64,000 nucleotides of DNA from the NCBI GenBank assembly GCA_905178155.1, contig CAJINV010000017.1:860722-924721 (forward strand). The letters run 5' to 3'. Position numbers and translations under genes: made by a program. The notes under the pieces are model-generated. The model made no database searches and had not been told where the DNA came from. It saw nothing but the letters and a program-made list of their open reading frames with translations. Origin of the DNA: Amoebophrya sp. A120. Its lineage: Eukaryota; Sar; Dinophyceae; Syndiniales; Amoebophryaceae. Of this stretch, positions 1 to 11,519 are shown in pieces (positions within the stretch are counted from its first letter, which is position 1; each line of letters begins with the position of its first letter).

Positions 1-1
1 G

Positions 2-991
2 TACTACATTGGGCAGCAAGTGCAGATGTTTGTCCTGATCAGCGAGGACGGGGCGCAGATACGAAGCTTCTGTAGCTCAGAATTCAACCTGGACCCGCCC
101 GCGCCCGACTCCTTTCAGGGACAGCCGAGAAATAGTACAGCTTTTCTAGAATATGATCGCGTTCATGTTTTTTCAGAGCTTTGCTACGTCATGAAGATGA
201 ATGGCGCATCCAAATTCACTTTAGAAAAAAAGGAAACTCCTTGCTCTACTCGGAGTGCATGTTCTTGGAAGTGGATAGTGTTTGACTATGACTATGATGA
301 AAATTGTGACACTTCTAGGTTTTGCGATTTGCACTTTGAAAGTTTGGATTTACATTCCGCACATACAACAACTACAGAGGAGCACGTCTACAAAGCGGTA
401 TTCCGCGTGAACGATGGCACGTTGACGATTCTGCCCGACCTCCTCAAGCCAATAGACCTCGGCCCCCCTGTATCCTGTGGAAAAACGTCCCCACCCCATG
501 CATGTCATGCAAATATATCTGCTTCAACTGCAACGTCCCTAGCTGTAGTTAGTAGGGACTCCCTACTAACTACAGCGTTTGTTTCTCATGCACCGCCCCA
601 ACATTCTCTGTTGCTGTTTTGGAGCTAATGCTAAGATTAGGATTAGGTGTAGGTGATCTGATTAATAATTTAGGATGCGACTGTACTTGCTAAACACTAC
701 ACGATGACGCTGCGAGCTGCCCGTCAAACGAACCTGTGATGCGCAACACCCAAAGTTTCTTGGTTTGTCTATAGTGGAAAATACTCCAGCATCTTGACTC
801 GGGTGTGGGGACGTTTTTGCGCAGGATACCCTGCGGGCGTCATGGCACACGCGCAGGAATGGCACAAAGTGATCGATGTGTCCCACTCAGAGCCCGAAAT
901 CTATAACACTTTCCCGCACCTGCGGCAGATCCAGGACCAAATAAACAGAGGCGCCCACAAACTGCCGGCGCTCGCAGCGCCGGTGGTGTAA
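2..991 (+). CDS. Unidentified protein, C-terminal part (5' end outside window)
   Basis: The frame is open from the first codon of the window (reading YYIGQQVQMFVLISEDG). Exons are 2-134, 378-465 and 829-991, with stop TAA at 989-991. Intron 135-377 is GT-AG and keeps the frame. The second interruption is an introner at 471-828 flanked by CCCTG on both sides; taking it out with one CCCTG joins GACCTCGGCCCC to CCTGCGGGC without a frame change. The last exon encodes a hydrophilic tail (HAQEWHKVIDVSHSEPEIYN) ending in AAPVV. I see no domain I recognise and cannot name a function. The splicing model is an inference from frame and repeats. Confidence 0.6.
471..828. mobile_element. Introner, TIR family 1 (TATCCTG...ACGT.CCCAC)
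   Basis: This 358-bp insertion starts TATCCTGTGGAAAAACGTCC, and its end is the matching inverted repeat ending GCGCAGGATA. It is flanked by perfect 5-nt repeats CCCTG (466-470 and 829-833). It interrupts the last part of the first gene, and removal with one repeat restores the frame. The same TIR family recurs at 2875-3159. Confidence 0.92.
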
Positions 992-2290
992 CTCGTCGCA
1001 GCTCGCTACTTTTCGCCATACTACTCGAGTAGGAGCCTCGAAGTTTGACATATGAGATTGAAACTGACAGCACAGGACAGCGACAATGTAAGCGGTTGGC
1101 TTATTTGTTCCAACGCAAAGAACGAGGAGCCGGCTCAGTTGGGGGCTCAAAGTGCAGCCGTGTTGTGATTTTGCTTCCGATGTTCGTCGCACATGGAATT
1201 GTGGGGCACAACAGCTTCTAAAGATCAGAAGCGTATTTCATATTTTGCCGGTCTCACTCTCAGCATTATTCTCGCCCCCCATTTTTGAGGCAGCGTTTTT
1301 CGGTCGCAGAGCTGTGCTGCGCAAGAACAAAAAGAAGTTCGCACGAAGGGTTTTCGGAAAGCTGCTGAAAAGCAAGGACTCTTTACCTCATCGTTTCGGT
1401 TCAAGCGCCACGTTGTTTGACAGGAAAATATCGGTCGTCAGTTGAATTATACAGTAGCTCCTGCAGCATGCGAACCAGCTGCATGAACCTCTGGCTCTGT
1501 ACGTAGCATGGTCCTCGGTTCATCCGTCAGGCGTAGTTTATAGCCGCGAAACAGTGGTCGGTATGTCACTCTGTCTTCGTGTCTCGGTTTTTCACAACTC
1601 GTGCAATGCAATCAATGAACGAATGAAGAGTACTACTTAAGTACAACTAAGTGTCTTCGGTCTCGTGCAGCAGCAAATAAGAAGAAGAAACGTCGGCGTG
1701 GTCACATCGTTCAAGAACTTGAATCTCCGTTTCGTTCGCTTCGTAGTACGTCTACGTCCATGCAATTGCAGTACATAGTTAGAATAACTTTGCTAAACTC
1801 ACGTTTTGGTAGCTCTTAAATTTTTCGCGCCTAAAACTAAATTGATACCCACAGTGATTTTGTGATTTTTGTACAAGTTTTTGACCACACGACCCCCATT
1901 TCATTTCTGACCCAACTTTGTAGTTTTTCAACAAACGACGTCAGTCACATACGGAGCAGGAGTGACCCGCCGAAGAACAACTACGCAGTCTACATTTTCG
2001 ATTCTTTCGTGAAACTTTTGCCTTTTCTTCTCGCTCCTGAACTCCGTTCCACCTCAATGGAGGTGGTCGTGCCTGAAATTTCTCGTATTGAATGACGACC
2101 GTTCGACGGCACAACGCGGTCCGCCAACGACGTTCGCCACGACAGAGCAACTACTCTTCTTCTTCTTTTGCTAGCACCTCGTCCCGAGTGATTTCTACTT
2201 TCCGGCAGCACAACCGGATCTTCAACTTTCAAATCTCCCCCTTCTCGGTGTGTATCAAACTTTTCTCCTTTCTGAACCTGCAGCTGATCT
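992..2290. other. Intergenic / 5' untranslated region
   Basis: No coding region can be supported. Short ORFs lack family resemblance. The stretch just before 2291 (ATG at 2092) stays open into the next gene after removal of the 2291-2509 introner, so an upstream coding or leader exon of the following gene may lie here. Confidence 0.4.
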
Positions 2291-2509
2291 TATGACAGTA
2301 CACAACTCCACCCCCTCCCCCTCATTTATTATGCACAGTACCCATTCCACCCTTCGCCTCGTGGCATTGTTTGCATGACAAGTTCTGGTCGCCCAAATAA
2401 CACTATACTCCAGTGCAAATTTGTCATGCAAAACCGGCATTCTTGCTGATGCTTGTATTGCCGTTCATGCTATACAAATGAGTTCGAGGGGGAGTTGTGC
2501 ACTGTTATA
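2291..2509. mobile_element. Introner, TIR family 3 (TATGA.AGTGCACAACTCC)
   Basis: This 219-bp insertion starts TATGACAGTACACAACTCC and ends GAGTTGTGCACTGTTATA, its inverted copy. Flanking 5-mers are GATCT (2286-2290) and GATGT (2510-2514), 4 of 5 matching. It sits just upstream of the start chosen for the next gene, in the 5' leader or a first coding exon. Relatives are at 7504, 30573 and 53679. Confidence 0.8.
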
Positions 2510-2540
2510 GATGTACGACCTGTTCTGGACGATTGTGAAG

Positions 2541-4638
2541 ATGGACTCCGCCAACTACGACAGCAACCCCGCGGTGGCCCCGGCCGCCGGGAACTTTTTG
2601 GAGCACAAAATCAAGGTGGCGGTGGCGGCGACCAACAGCGAAAATCTCGCCCACACCTCCTGGACCGCCAGTTCCTACTCCGACACGCCGCTGCAGGACT
2701 TGGCGGCGGGGCAGCTGCTGAACGTGTACATCATCGCCGGGTACTTCACTTTCCAACTGGTCGCGGCCAGCTACCTGATCTACGCGGGGCACAAGGCCAG
2801 CAACGGCATGCGGTTTTTGACCGGGATGAGCTGCGCGGGGCTGCCATTTCTCGGGTTCCCGGAGTACTTCGTGATATCCTGAGTAAAAACGTACCCACAC
2901 CAGAGTTGTAATGCAGATTTGCAAAGACAGGAAGTGGAAGACTTGTAGTGCGCATCCCCATGAGAGCCATTTCCAATCGTGTTTTGAAATTTGTGATGCT
3001 GTGAACAGGGTGAGCAGATGAATCTGTGACGCGGCTGCACTTGCTAACCTGCACTACACTGCAAAGTGCAACTTGTCATGCGTGACTCACAAAACTCCTA
3101 GGTTTGTGTTGCAAAATCCCCATCCTGACTCTGGTGTGGGTACGTTTTTACTCAGGATACGTGAACGCGCTGTGCCAGTGCGGCCTGATGTACAGTGCGG
3201 GGATTCCGCTCTTTTTTACCATCGTCTTCCTCTGCCAGTGCCTCGGGGGGCTGTTCCTGGTGCTCGTCCCCGAGCAAACGCTGATGCTCAACGCGGCCGG
3301 GTTCGGGTGGATGATCGGCTACCTGTGCTGGATGCCGCTCCGCCGCCTCGTCTTCCTCTGCATCTACGGTTCCGGCAACAGCCAGAGCGACTTCTCGCTC
3401 GATTCCCTCACCGGCCTGACGTCGGGCAACGTGGCGGAAACGGACCGGGCCATCGCGCGGCAGTTCTTTCTGATGAGCTGGATGGACATCGGCGCCCTGG
3501 TGTTCGCGATCGCCTTCGCCGTCGCGGCGGCCGTGCGGGTCGTGCGCACGCACGTCGTCATTTACCCCTTCCTGCTCTCCTTCACCTACGCATTCGCGTT
3601 TACCGGCGCCCTGGTCGAGCTCTGCGTCGTCATCAGCTACTTTCTGTATAAATAGTCGTGGATGATTTGTTAATATTTAGTATCATTTTTAATATCCATT
3701 CGCAACTCGCGCACGACCTACGCACCAGCAATACGAAGAGGAATCTCGATAGAATGAGCATAGAAAATGGAATTTTTCATGCTGTTTTAGCTTGGGAAGG
3801 AAAATTCTCTTGCAGGATTGCGATAAAATAAAAGATTGAATTGTCAAAATAACTCACTGCCATTCTAACAGCGTTCCCTTCCACAAGGAATCGATGCACG
3901 ACCTGACGGCCGAGGACGTGCTCCGCGGGTTCGCGGACTTAAACACCCGCACCATTGTACACGTGGGTTTTGGGTGGCGGACCACGTTTTTCTGGACCTT
4001 GCCGTCATTCTACTCCGGCTTCCGCGCACCAGCGATGATTGTAGCGGCGAGCGACGTATGATCTATTACTATATACGATTTTCAAGAACTACATCTGGTG
4101 GACGTGATGATTTTATAGTACGCGTTTTAGTTTTACGTGTCAATTTGAACTCGACCACGTTTGCGACCGTGGGTTCGCCCCCTACAGGGATGTGTCACGA
4201 CACTGCAGGCTTCTACAGTAAATGTCGATGATATTTTTACCAAACCATGTTCGATGAAGTAGGACATTCATCAAGAAGAAGGTGCCCAATCAAATCCTTC
4301 ATCTTCCTCTTCGAATTCTACCTATACAGGGCGCTCTGGGTCGAGCCAATGACGTGCGGCGCGGGATCCTTACCGAGTACGCGAGTCCGGCTAACCACCA
4401 GGTGCTGGATTGCTTGATTCCCTTCATCTTCGCGGGTATTATGCTTTACCTCGCCATGTGTGCGGCGCTCATCCGATTGGCGGACACGATTCCAAAGGAC
4501 CCCGAGGAAGTGGACCGTGTCAGTTCCGCGACCGCGTTGAAATCTTTGAACAAAAGCGGCGTATCAGCAAGTGGCTACAACAGCACGGTAAATAAGAGCA
4601 GTACCCGGATGAAAAGCAGCACCAGAAGGGGGAGCTAA
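2541..4638 (+). CDS. Multi-pass membrane protein, tandem paralogue A
   Basis: Predicted 432 aa from exons 2541-2869, 3160-3651, 3887-4055 and 4330-4638 (1299 nt). The start at 2541 was chosen because the protein then begins MDS..Y like paralogue B at 6471; upstream ATG 2511 stays possible. Several hydrophobic helices are visible (around YIIAGYFTFQLVAASYLIYAG, FFTIVFLCQCLGGLFLVLV and IYPFLLSFTYAFAFTGALVE), followed by a short basic Ser/Thr-rich tail ending STRMKSSTRRGS. Diagnostic segments shared with the two downstream genes are SYLIYxGxKA, FPxYFV, FFLMSW and ALVELCVV. Intron 4056-4329 is GT-AG. The 2875-3159 gap is an introner. The junction at 3652-3886 has no GT donor and was set by alignment to paralogues B and C. 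No known family is recognised; transport or receptor roles would be guesses. Confidence 0.7.
2875..3159. mobile_element. Introner, TIR family 1
   Basis: This 285-bp element has TIRs of about 30 bp that are almost perfect (TATCCTGAGTAAAAACGTAC and its complement at the end). Perfect TSD CGTGA lies at 2870-2874 and 3160-3164. Excision joins TACTTC to GTGAACGCG in frame inside paralogue A. Confidence 0.95.
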
Positions 4639-6470
4639 GAATGATAAGATGGAAAGAGAAAGTACAGAACCTTGTACAGTGGACACTTTGGAGTTGTAGT
4701 TCATCTACAACAACTTCGTGTCTAGAGCTTGACCCGCACGACCCGTATCTCACCGAGGATACAACTTGAAAAAAAAGAAAAACGGACAGTATTGAGGAAT
4801 TGGGAAAGGTGTAGTTGAAACTGTACAACAAGCAAGACACTCCCTGTCGTCGCGACGACTGCTGAGACTGGTGTTGCGTTTGTTGTTTCAATCTTCAATC
4901 AATGTGCCTTTTCATCGCGAAGATCACCGATACTCGTACAGTAGAAGCAGTACTAGAAGTTTGTTATGTTGTTCAGGACAAGAACGTCAAGTGCTGACGT
5001 AGTTGTAGTTCTTAAAGTTTGAGTCGGAATAAAAATCTTGTACAGATTTCATCATTTTCACATTCATTTGCATCTGCCATCGCAAAGTATTTTTTCAGTT
5101 CTATTTACACAGATTTCCAGATTTACTTTTTTCGCACTGTCATGGTTTTGGTTTTCTAATTAATTTTGTTACATTGTCACACTTACATAAAATTTATCAC
5201 ATAGATACAACTTCTTATTCACCGTGTTTTGTTCGCTCTAGTAGAATTTCTAAAGATTCCTTTACGAATGTTGATAAACAACACCCCGATCATCTTTTTC
5301 AGCTCGAACCAAAAGGGAGAAAGCGTCTCTATTGGAAAATCAACACGACCAGAATTAGAGAAAAGGAGGAGTACAACGAATTTGAGACGCGTGTCTGTAG
5401 TCAGCTATGCCATGCCATCAAGCCCCGAAATTGAATAAATTCTTCGGCGCAGGACCTCTAGACCTAGGATCTACATAGAAGCGCTGGTGCCAAAGAAGCA
5501 AGAACAGCGGAACAAGTGGGGAGCAAAAACAACACCAGTAGGCAGGCACTACAAGACTTCACCACCACGAGACCACAAAGAGGAAATTTTTGGTAGGCTG
5601 AATCTGAAACAGTAAGAGAATAAATTCAAATCATATAACGTACGAACATCAGCGAGTTGGAGTTGCGCAACCGCAACTGGACCCACTGCAGCACTTGCAG
5701 CCATGCGCAGTGGGGCAGCAGGAGATGCTGAGTTCTTGTAGCCGTTCGTCTTCGTTTGTTCAAAGATAAAGTTGACCATTTGCATCGAGGAACTCCTTGC
5801 CTTCCGTAGAACAGCCGTTTCTGTAGAACATCAACGACACTAGGTCATCAACATAGATATGTATCAGTTCATCTGTGCGTGGTTTTTTACCGTGGTCTGC
5901 AGGAACTGTGACGGTCCTTCGTGCCGTGTATGAGACGTGGTCCTAGATGAAAAAAAAAACGGACTACAGGAAAGTTGTGGAATTGCGCGACAAAAAATTG
6001 GTTGGCTCTCGAGGGGGGATTTCTAGTCGTATCGTCATTTTTGCATTTTGTTTCGCTTTCGTCCAAAGACCTCGTGATTGATATCGATGATCGTGGGTCG
6101 CGCTCACGTTTTTACGGAAAAGTTACTCCCAGGACAGTACACAGTCCGTCGCAAAAATCGTATCTACTAGAAGATGTACAACTTCTTCGATTTTTCGTCG
6201 TTTCATATACAAGAACTTCGGGGATTTTCGTGCGAGCAATGGGGCGGATGTGCTGGCCGAGATGTTGATCCTTCAAGTTCAATCTCAATATCAAAAAGGC
6301 AAGATGTCAAACAAGGAAAATGTCCTCGACGTTTTGAAGAACTAGACGATCAAATGCAATGCAGTACAACTAGGCACGAGCCCTTCACATCAATCTTAGG
6401 GGTAGACGTTCGTTGTTTCTGAGTAAATATAAAGGAAACTACGTACTAGCCGAGAGTAGAAAAAACGCAA
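4639..6470. other. Intergenic region between paralogues A and B
   Basis: This AT-richer stretch has only short ORFs on both strands without recognisable content. I see no RNA gene or repeat array here. It presumably holds the 3' end of A and the promoter and leader of B. Confidence 0.4.
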
Positions 6471-9400
6471 ATGGATTCTGTTTACCTCGACACCCCGACG
6501 ATACAGGACTTTGTCCGTTTCGCCGGGCTCTCCGGGGACATCGAGGCTGAGACCGTCCCGAAGTTTGGCACGCAGGGCTCCCGTGTGGCAACGACCTTTG
6601 GCTTGCCGAAAGGGGCCGCGCACATGTCCGAGATTTTGCGATCCTTCGTGACGGCGTCGGACGTTGCAAGCTTTGTGACCATCGTCTTGTACATTGTGCT
6701 GGCAGGCATCGGTATAAAAGTTCTCGCACAATAGGCCTTTCATAATTTTCATTTTCTTTGCGGGCACTGTAAAGTATGTTGCATTTGTGTTTGTTGTAAT
6801 TCATCCGGCATATTGTGCATCTTTCTACATGTAGGTGTTGCCGAAGAATGCATGAGATGAACTCAGTTGATGCTGAATATTTTCATGAATATGCGCACCA
6901 TGCAAACAATTCTGATTCAGCGACCTACTTGATCTACGTGGGGAGCAAGGCACCAAGGATGTCCCGTTTCCTCATTGGGTCCTTGTTTGGCGGTTTGGTT
7001 CTCATGGAATTTCCGACCTACTTCGTCGCTCCGTTAGCAGAGATCCGGGCGGGAAATTCGGTGGTCCCGGTAAAAAAAACTGTAGTTTTCGATGCGATTG
7101 TTGATACTTTTTTGCGTTTCGCGACTGTAAGCAACAGGATGCTGTGAAGCAAGTTGGACTGGTGCGATGTGCGAGACGTAGATGAAAAAGCAGATGATTT
7201 TTGATTTGAACAAAAAAGGAGAAAAACGATTGTTGTTGTTCATCAGAAAAATAAACGAAACAGCTCTACGTCTTCATCCTGGTGGTCTGCTGCGTTGCGC
7301 ACGGATACTATCTGACCAACTATCCACAGAAAAAAAAAACACATCCGATCTGTCATGCAAAAGTACGAAGCACATCGCCAGTGCGTCTTTGTGATGCAAA
7401 TGTGGATCACGGGGATCGGATTGATTTTTTTCTGCGGATAACAGGAATGCAGAATCTAAAAGCTTGATACTGGCATCGGTAGTCCTGGCTTGGTTCGCCA
7501 TAATATGAGAGTGCACCACTTCCCCTCTCGTTCATGATTTGCAAGTAAGGCATGAGCAGCAATACAAACACCAGCGAACCACCTAGACGAGCCTCTGCAT
7601 GAAAACATGTTCCTGCTTTGACTGTAGTACTGTTTCAGCTCCTTCCGGAATTTGTCATGCAAACAGTGCCAAAGGAGGGCAGCGACCGGATTTGGTATTG
7701 ATTTATTTGTAAGTATGTACTTACAACTACAAAAGTAAAGGAGAGGGAGGGGAAAAGTGCACTCTCATACTTCAGTCTAGTGTGGAGGATTGTGTTTCAA
7801 TCCTCCCAGTACGCACTGCTAGTCATATCGAATGCAAATTTTGTGTCTGGGTCTGAAAAGATAAAGAGCGTGATAGTTGGGTTTGTTTGCTAACGCGCTT
7901 AAGCATGTTGACAAATTTTGTTTAAGGGACGCGTATTTCTCATGTGTAGTCTGCATTACTTAGGAGCAAAGGCAAACGTGTTGTGTAGTTTCTTGCTTCT
8001 GTAATTATACTGGATTTTATTCAAGGACGCGTAGAAGTCGAGACGAGCAATTTAAGTACAGGTTCGGCTTGATTTTGATGTTCCAGACCCGGACATCTTT
8101 GTAGTGGATGAAACAGCCCCGGAGACAAGAAGGAGATGTATGACACAACTACCAGTATGGAAATGCTTGCGGTATTTCTATTTTCATTTTGAATTCATTG
8201 ACGAGATGAAGTATTCCTGTTGTTGTTGCTCTTGTGAAGATCATGTGAAGATCACGAGTCGTGCTGCCGTGAATTGAAGCTTTAAATGAAATAAAAGCAA
8301 TGAAATCATAACAGCCCGCCTACTTTTCGATCGCCTCCTGGTCGCACTTGGTGCTTGACGCGTTTCGACTCACCGTCTTGACGGTCGGCGCCTTCTTCTT
8401 CGCATCGTGGACAACGACCCACCCCAAAAAAAACGTTTTCTACATTCGCATTCTCGCCGCTATCTACAGTTACGTGCTCACCTACGGCCTTGCCGAGGTC
8501 TGTGTCGCCGTCGGGTATGCTCTAGTGCAGAAGGCCAACTCGAGCGACCCGGAAGAGGGACGGATTTTCCAAAGTCTGCGGGCGTACCAGAACCACACGA
8601 TTTCCAACGTCGGTTTCTCATTTACCAGCCTGTTCCACGCCCGCCTGACCACGCCTTTCCGAGCGATTCGAGCTATTCCAGCGATGGTGGCCTTCTACGG
8701 ACTCGACGGTAAAAGACATTGATTTTGATAAATTCATTAACCATGATGACCTCCACAGCAGGACCGGAGGTGTTTATTTTAGTAGAAGTTTAATATTTCA
8801 AACAGAAGAAAACATGATAAGTACCTGCGGAGAACCGCGAGAAGCTGTTTTATCATACTTTCATAACGATCACACGAAGAACTACTTACAATGAATAAAG
8901 GTTCCAGCGGGCTGACCCATGAGCACGGGAAATATGCTATCCATGGCAAATATGCAATATGGGTCTGGAAGAATGTGAGACATTTGTCACGCTATTCTGG
9001 CACGAATCTGATGTCTGTATTGCGTGGCCACGAAGAGCTTCCCCGGCCTGTCATGCAAAAACGCACCCTTATTTCATGCGGAACACGCAACACCGAGCCT
9101 AGCCACAAAAAAACCTGTCATGCTTAATAGCGGTGCATCATGAGCATGACAGACAGTTTGTTTTGTGATTCACTGAGTTGCTGTTGTTCAGCATCACAAC
9201 AACTCTCTAGACCCAGAGATATTTTCAGTTGATATCTGCCGCGAAAATAGTGAACCAGTGGTACGAGTCCCCGGGCTTCCTCAGCTCCCTGCCGGCCCAT
9301 TGCTATGGCGCTCTCAAATGTTACATTCGCATGACAAGTTTGCTTTTTCCATGCAGCGGCCCCACTTCTAGAAAGATATGAGCATAATTGAAACCCACGA

Positions 9401-10069
9401 CCTTCCCAAATCTGTATATGCAAGACGCACATCAAGTAGAACAGCAAAGTCCCCCCCTCTCACTTTTCCTAGTCTTGTGCCAACATCACGATAAAAAGTC
9501 CATGTAAAAAGCAAGACAGTAGTCAATGTAACACTTGAGAACTGCCGCCCCATAACTGCCTGCTGGTGTTTCTCTTTTTCAGCATGTACCTGTTCACGGC
9601 AAACCGACTGGAGAGGTTGGCAGCCGGGCTGCCAGGCGGATTCTTCGGCGGCAGGGGCTCCGTCGGTCTGCTGGAGTTGAGTCCCGACGAGTATTCGCAG
9701 ATGGAAGCCGCAATGAGCTCAGGCGCCTTCCCGTCCGCCCTCCCGCCGGACGCGCCACCGAGCCACACCGTGATCGCCACCAAGTCCGGCCAAGTGCCGC
9801 TGCAGCGGGCCTCGAAAGCCGCGGGGCGGGCGACGAGAGGGATGCCGAGTACCTACGCGCCTTCGGAGCCGGGGATGGGCGACGAGGACTTGCCCGGGAT
9901 GATGAGTATGGAACCCCCACCGAGCAGCATGCAGGAAGAACCGGAGGACGACTACGAAGAAGAACCAACCTCGACCGCTGATGCCGCTGCCCCGAAAGCA
10001 GCTACCACGACCACGACGTCGTCGAGTAACCGTGCGTCCAGAGGAAGCCGCAAGTCGAGGAACAAATAG
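6471..10069 (+). CDS. Multi-pass membrane protein, tandem paralogue B
   Basis: Predicted 529 aa from exons 6471-6711, 6921-7069, 7264-7315, 7441-7498, 7770-7820, 8111-8171, 8315-8707, 9229-9298 and 9555-10069 (1590 nt). It opens MDSVYLDTPTIQDFV and continues with helices including TIVLYIVLAGIATYLIYVG, LYVFILVVCCVAHGYYL, LILASVVLAWFAF and CLLVFLFFSMYLF. It ends with an acidic, Pro/Ser/Thr-rich soluble tail. Four introners lie inside it; GT-AG introns are 6712-6920, 7070-7263 and 8172-8314. At the 8708-9228 intron the frame needs a splice one nucleotide before the visible GTAAAA donor, so that border is uncertain. Shared blocks with A and C (YLIYVGSKA, FPTYFV, LAEVCVAV) define one family. Function unknown. 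Confidence 0.7.
7321..7440. mobile_element. Short introner, TIR family 4 (TATCC.CAGAAAAAA)
   Basis: This 120-bp element is nearly all TIR: TATCCACAGAAAAAAAAAAC at the start and TTTTTTTCTGCGGATA at the end. Flanking 5-mers CCAAC and ACAGG hardly match, so the duplication has decayed or never formed. Removal with 5 nt keeps paralogue B in frame. Confidence 0.75.
7504..7769. mobile_element. Introner, TIR family 3
   Basis: This 266-bp element starts TATGAGAGTGCACCACTTCC and ends GGAAAAGTGCACTCTCATA. Flanks are CATAA and CTTCA (3 of 5 matching). Excision with one flank joins two hydrophobic coding segments (VVLAWFA and FSLVWRIVF) in frame. Confidence 0.8.
7826..8110. mobile_element. Introner, TIR family 2 (TATCAAATG...GTCTGGGTCTGG)
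   Basis: This 285-bp element starts TATCGAATGCAAATTTTGTG and contains GTCTGGGTCTG; the end carries CCAGACCCGGACATC. Flanks are AGTCA and AAACA. Excision leaves a 61-nt exon (8111-8171) with a clean GT donor after it. Confidence 0.75.
9304..9554. mobile_element. Introner, TIR family 6 (TATGG.GCTCTCAA.TGTTACA)
   Basis: This 251-bp element starts TATGGCGCTCTCAAATGTTA and ends as the inverted copy (CACTTGAGAACTGCCGCCCCATA region). Flanks ATTGC and ACTGC match 4 of 5. Excision creates the continuous helix HCLLVFLFFSMYLF of paralogue B. Confidence 0.82.
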
Positions 10070-11519
10070 AGGACATGGTGAACTTGAACTAGTACTATCG
10101 AAGAACAAATTCACACGTTCGACATTCTCTGAAAAAATGCACGTAGGTGAAGATGAAAGACTCGATCACCTACAGGTTCTGGCAATGGTTGTAGTCTCCG
10201 GAGTTCGATATCGATGAATTTACCATCTGTAGCTGTATTAGAAGCTTCTAAGAAGAACAACAAAAAAATTGACTTTATTGACTTTATCCCAAAGAAGCAA
10301 AATCTACGGCCACCACGGGCACTCAACGCACAAAACGACACTAGGGTGAGTGGCTCCGCCAGGCACAGGCTCTTGCAACACAGGAGTGCTGTGCTGTCCC
10401 GGATAGAAGTAGAAGATGGAGTAAGCGTAAACTTAACAAGCGCTGAAACTGCTTTAGTAATTCGAGGATACTACATATGAAAATGCACCTCTATAATCTG
10501 TATGTGTACGTCGATTAGAAGACATCACCTTGTGTTTGTATAAATTAAAATGAGAAAAGATTACTATCACAGCAACAGTCCTTCTTGCCCCCCCCTTGTA
10601 TCACTGCTTACCTGTACCTGTATGACTTGCGAAAGTGAAGAAATTAAAGTGGAAATAATGAAGATTTTGCCCTGCTGCAGGTGCTAAGGAAATAGAGAAA
10701 GACAGACAAAAGCCTACTTTCAAAGAAACGACAGATGACAGGAACGTGTGCCGTGTGAATATTACTTCAAATAACAGATGCACATAGTGGAAATTGAATA
10801 AAATTGAATTTATTTTGGACGACAAAAGGGAATGCAAAAAAGAACGCTAAGGGGGCCTAGCGTGGGACCAATATCATTTACATTTTGATATTGATTTGCA
10901 CCGCAGCTTCGTTCATCTTCTCGCAGGAACATCCTCTTGTCTTCATCTGTTGGTGCTCTGCCTTCCAAGGAACGAGAACAAGACTAGTCGACGTGTTGGA
11001 GAGTTTTGAGTCGAGGACGTGTTGGAGAGCGGTTGCGTTTCGGAGAGCGGTTGCAAATCGTCAATGTCAGAGGATGCTAAATCGCACGCATCTTTCCCAG
11101 ATCGATGAAAGCTAACGCGGTCAACATCTACTCGTGCGTCGTGGATGTTTGTGCAGCTTCATCGTTGTGTAGAAGCATCTGTGCTTTTTATGTGGAGATC
11201 GGGGTCCTCGAGCTCGAAAGGAAGCACGAGAGCAACGAGGAGCGGCGACGGATTGGGCAAAATTGAATTTTTTTTTGTTGGTTTCCAGATATAAGTTCGT
11301 GTCGTCTGAAAAATAAATCCGAGACGCAAGGACTATGCACTTCCTAGCGTAATGCCGGTCTCCTCTTATTGAGACCACGAAAGTTGTTGACGAGCCGTGA
11401 TACTAGTATCGAGAATCTACTTAAATTGTTGCTTTTTTATAAAAAACTACACCTGTTGTAGATTCCCACCGGAAAAACAAAAAGTTTGAGTTCCTGTCTT
11501 CTCTGACGTCCACTGTAAC
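10070..11519. other. Intergenic region between paralogues B and C
   Basis: No supported gene. The region contains poly-A/T runs and short ORFs only. Confidence 0.4.

Noticed and set aside
8938-9120. A further family-2 introner inside the last GT-AG-like intron of paralogue B (TATGGGTCTGGAAGAATG)
   Set aside because: Only one end resembles the family; no partner TIR or flanking repeat was found, so it may be a degraded fragment.
9583-9590. Splice acceptor TTTTTCAG before the last exon of paralogue B
   Set aside because: The introner ending at 9554 already restores the frame, and the sequence between encodes the helix CLLVFLFFSMYLF seen in the paralogues.
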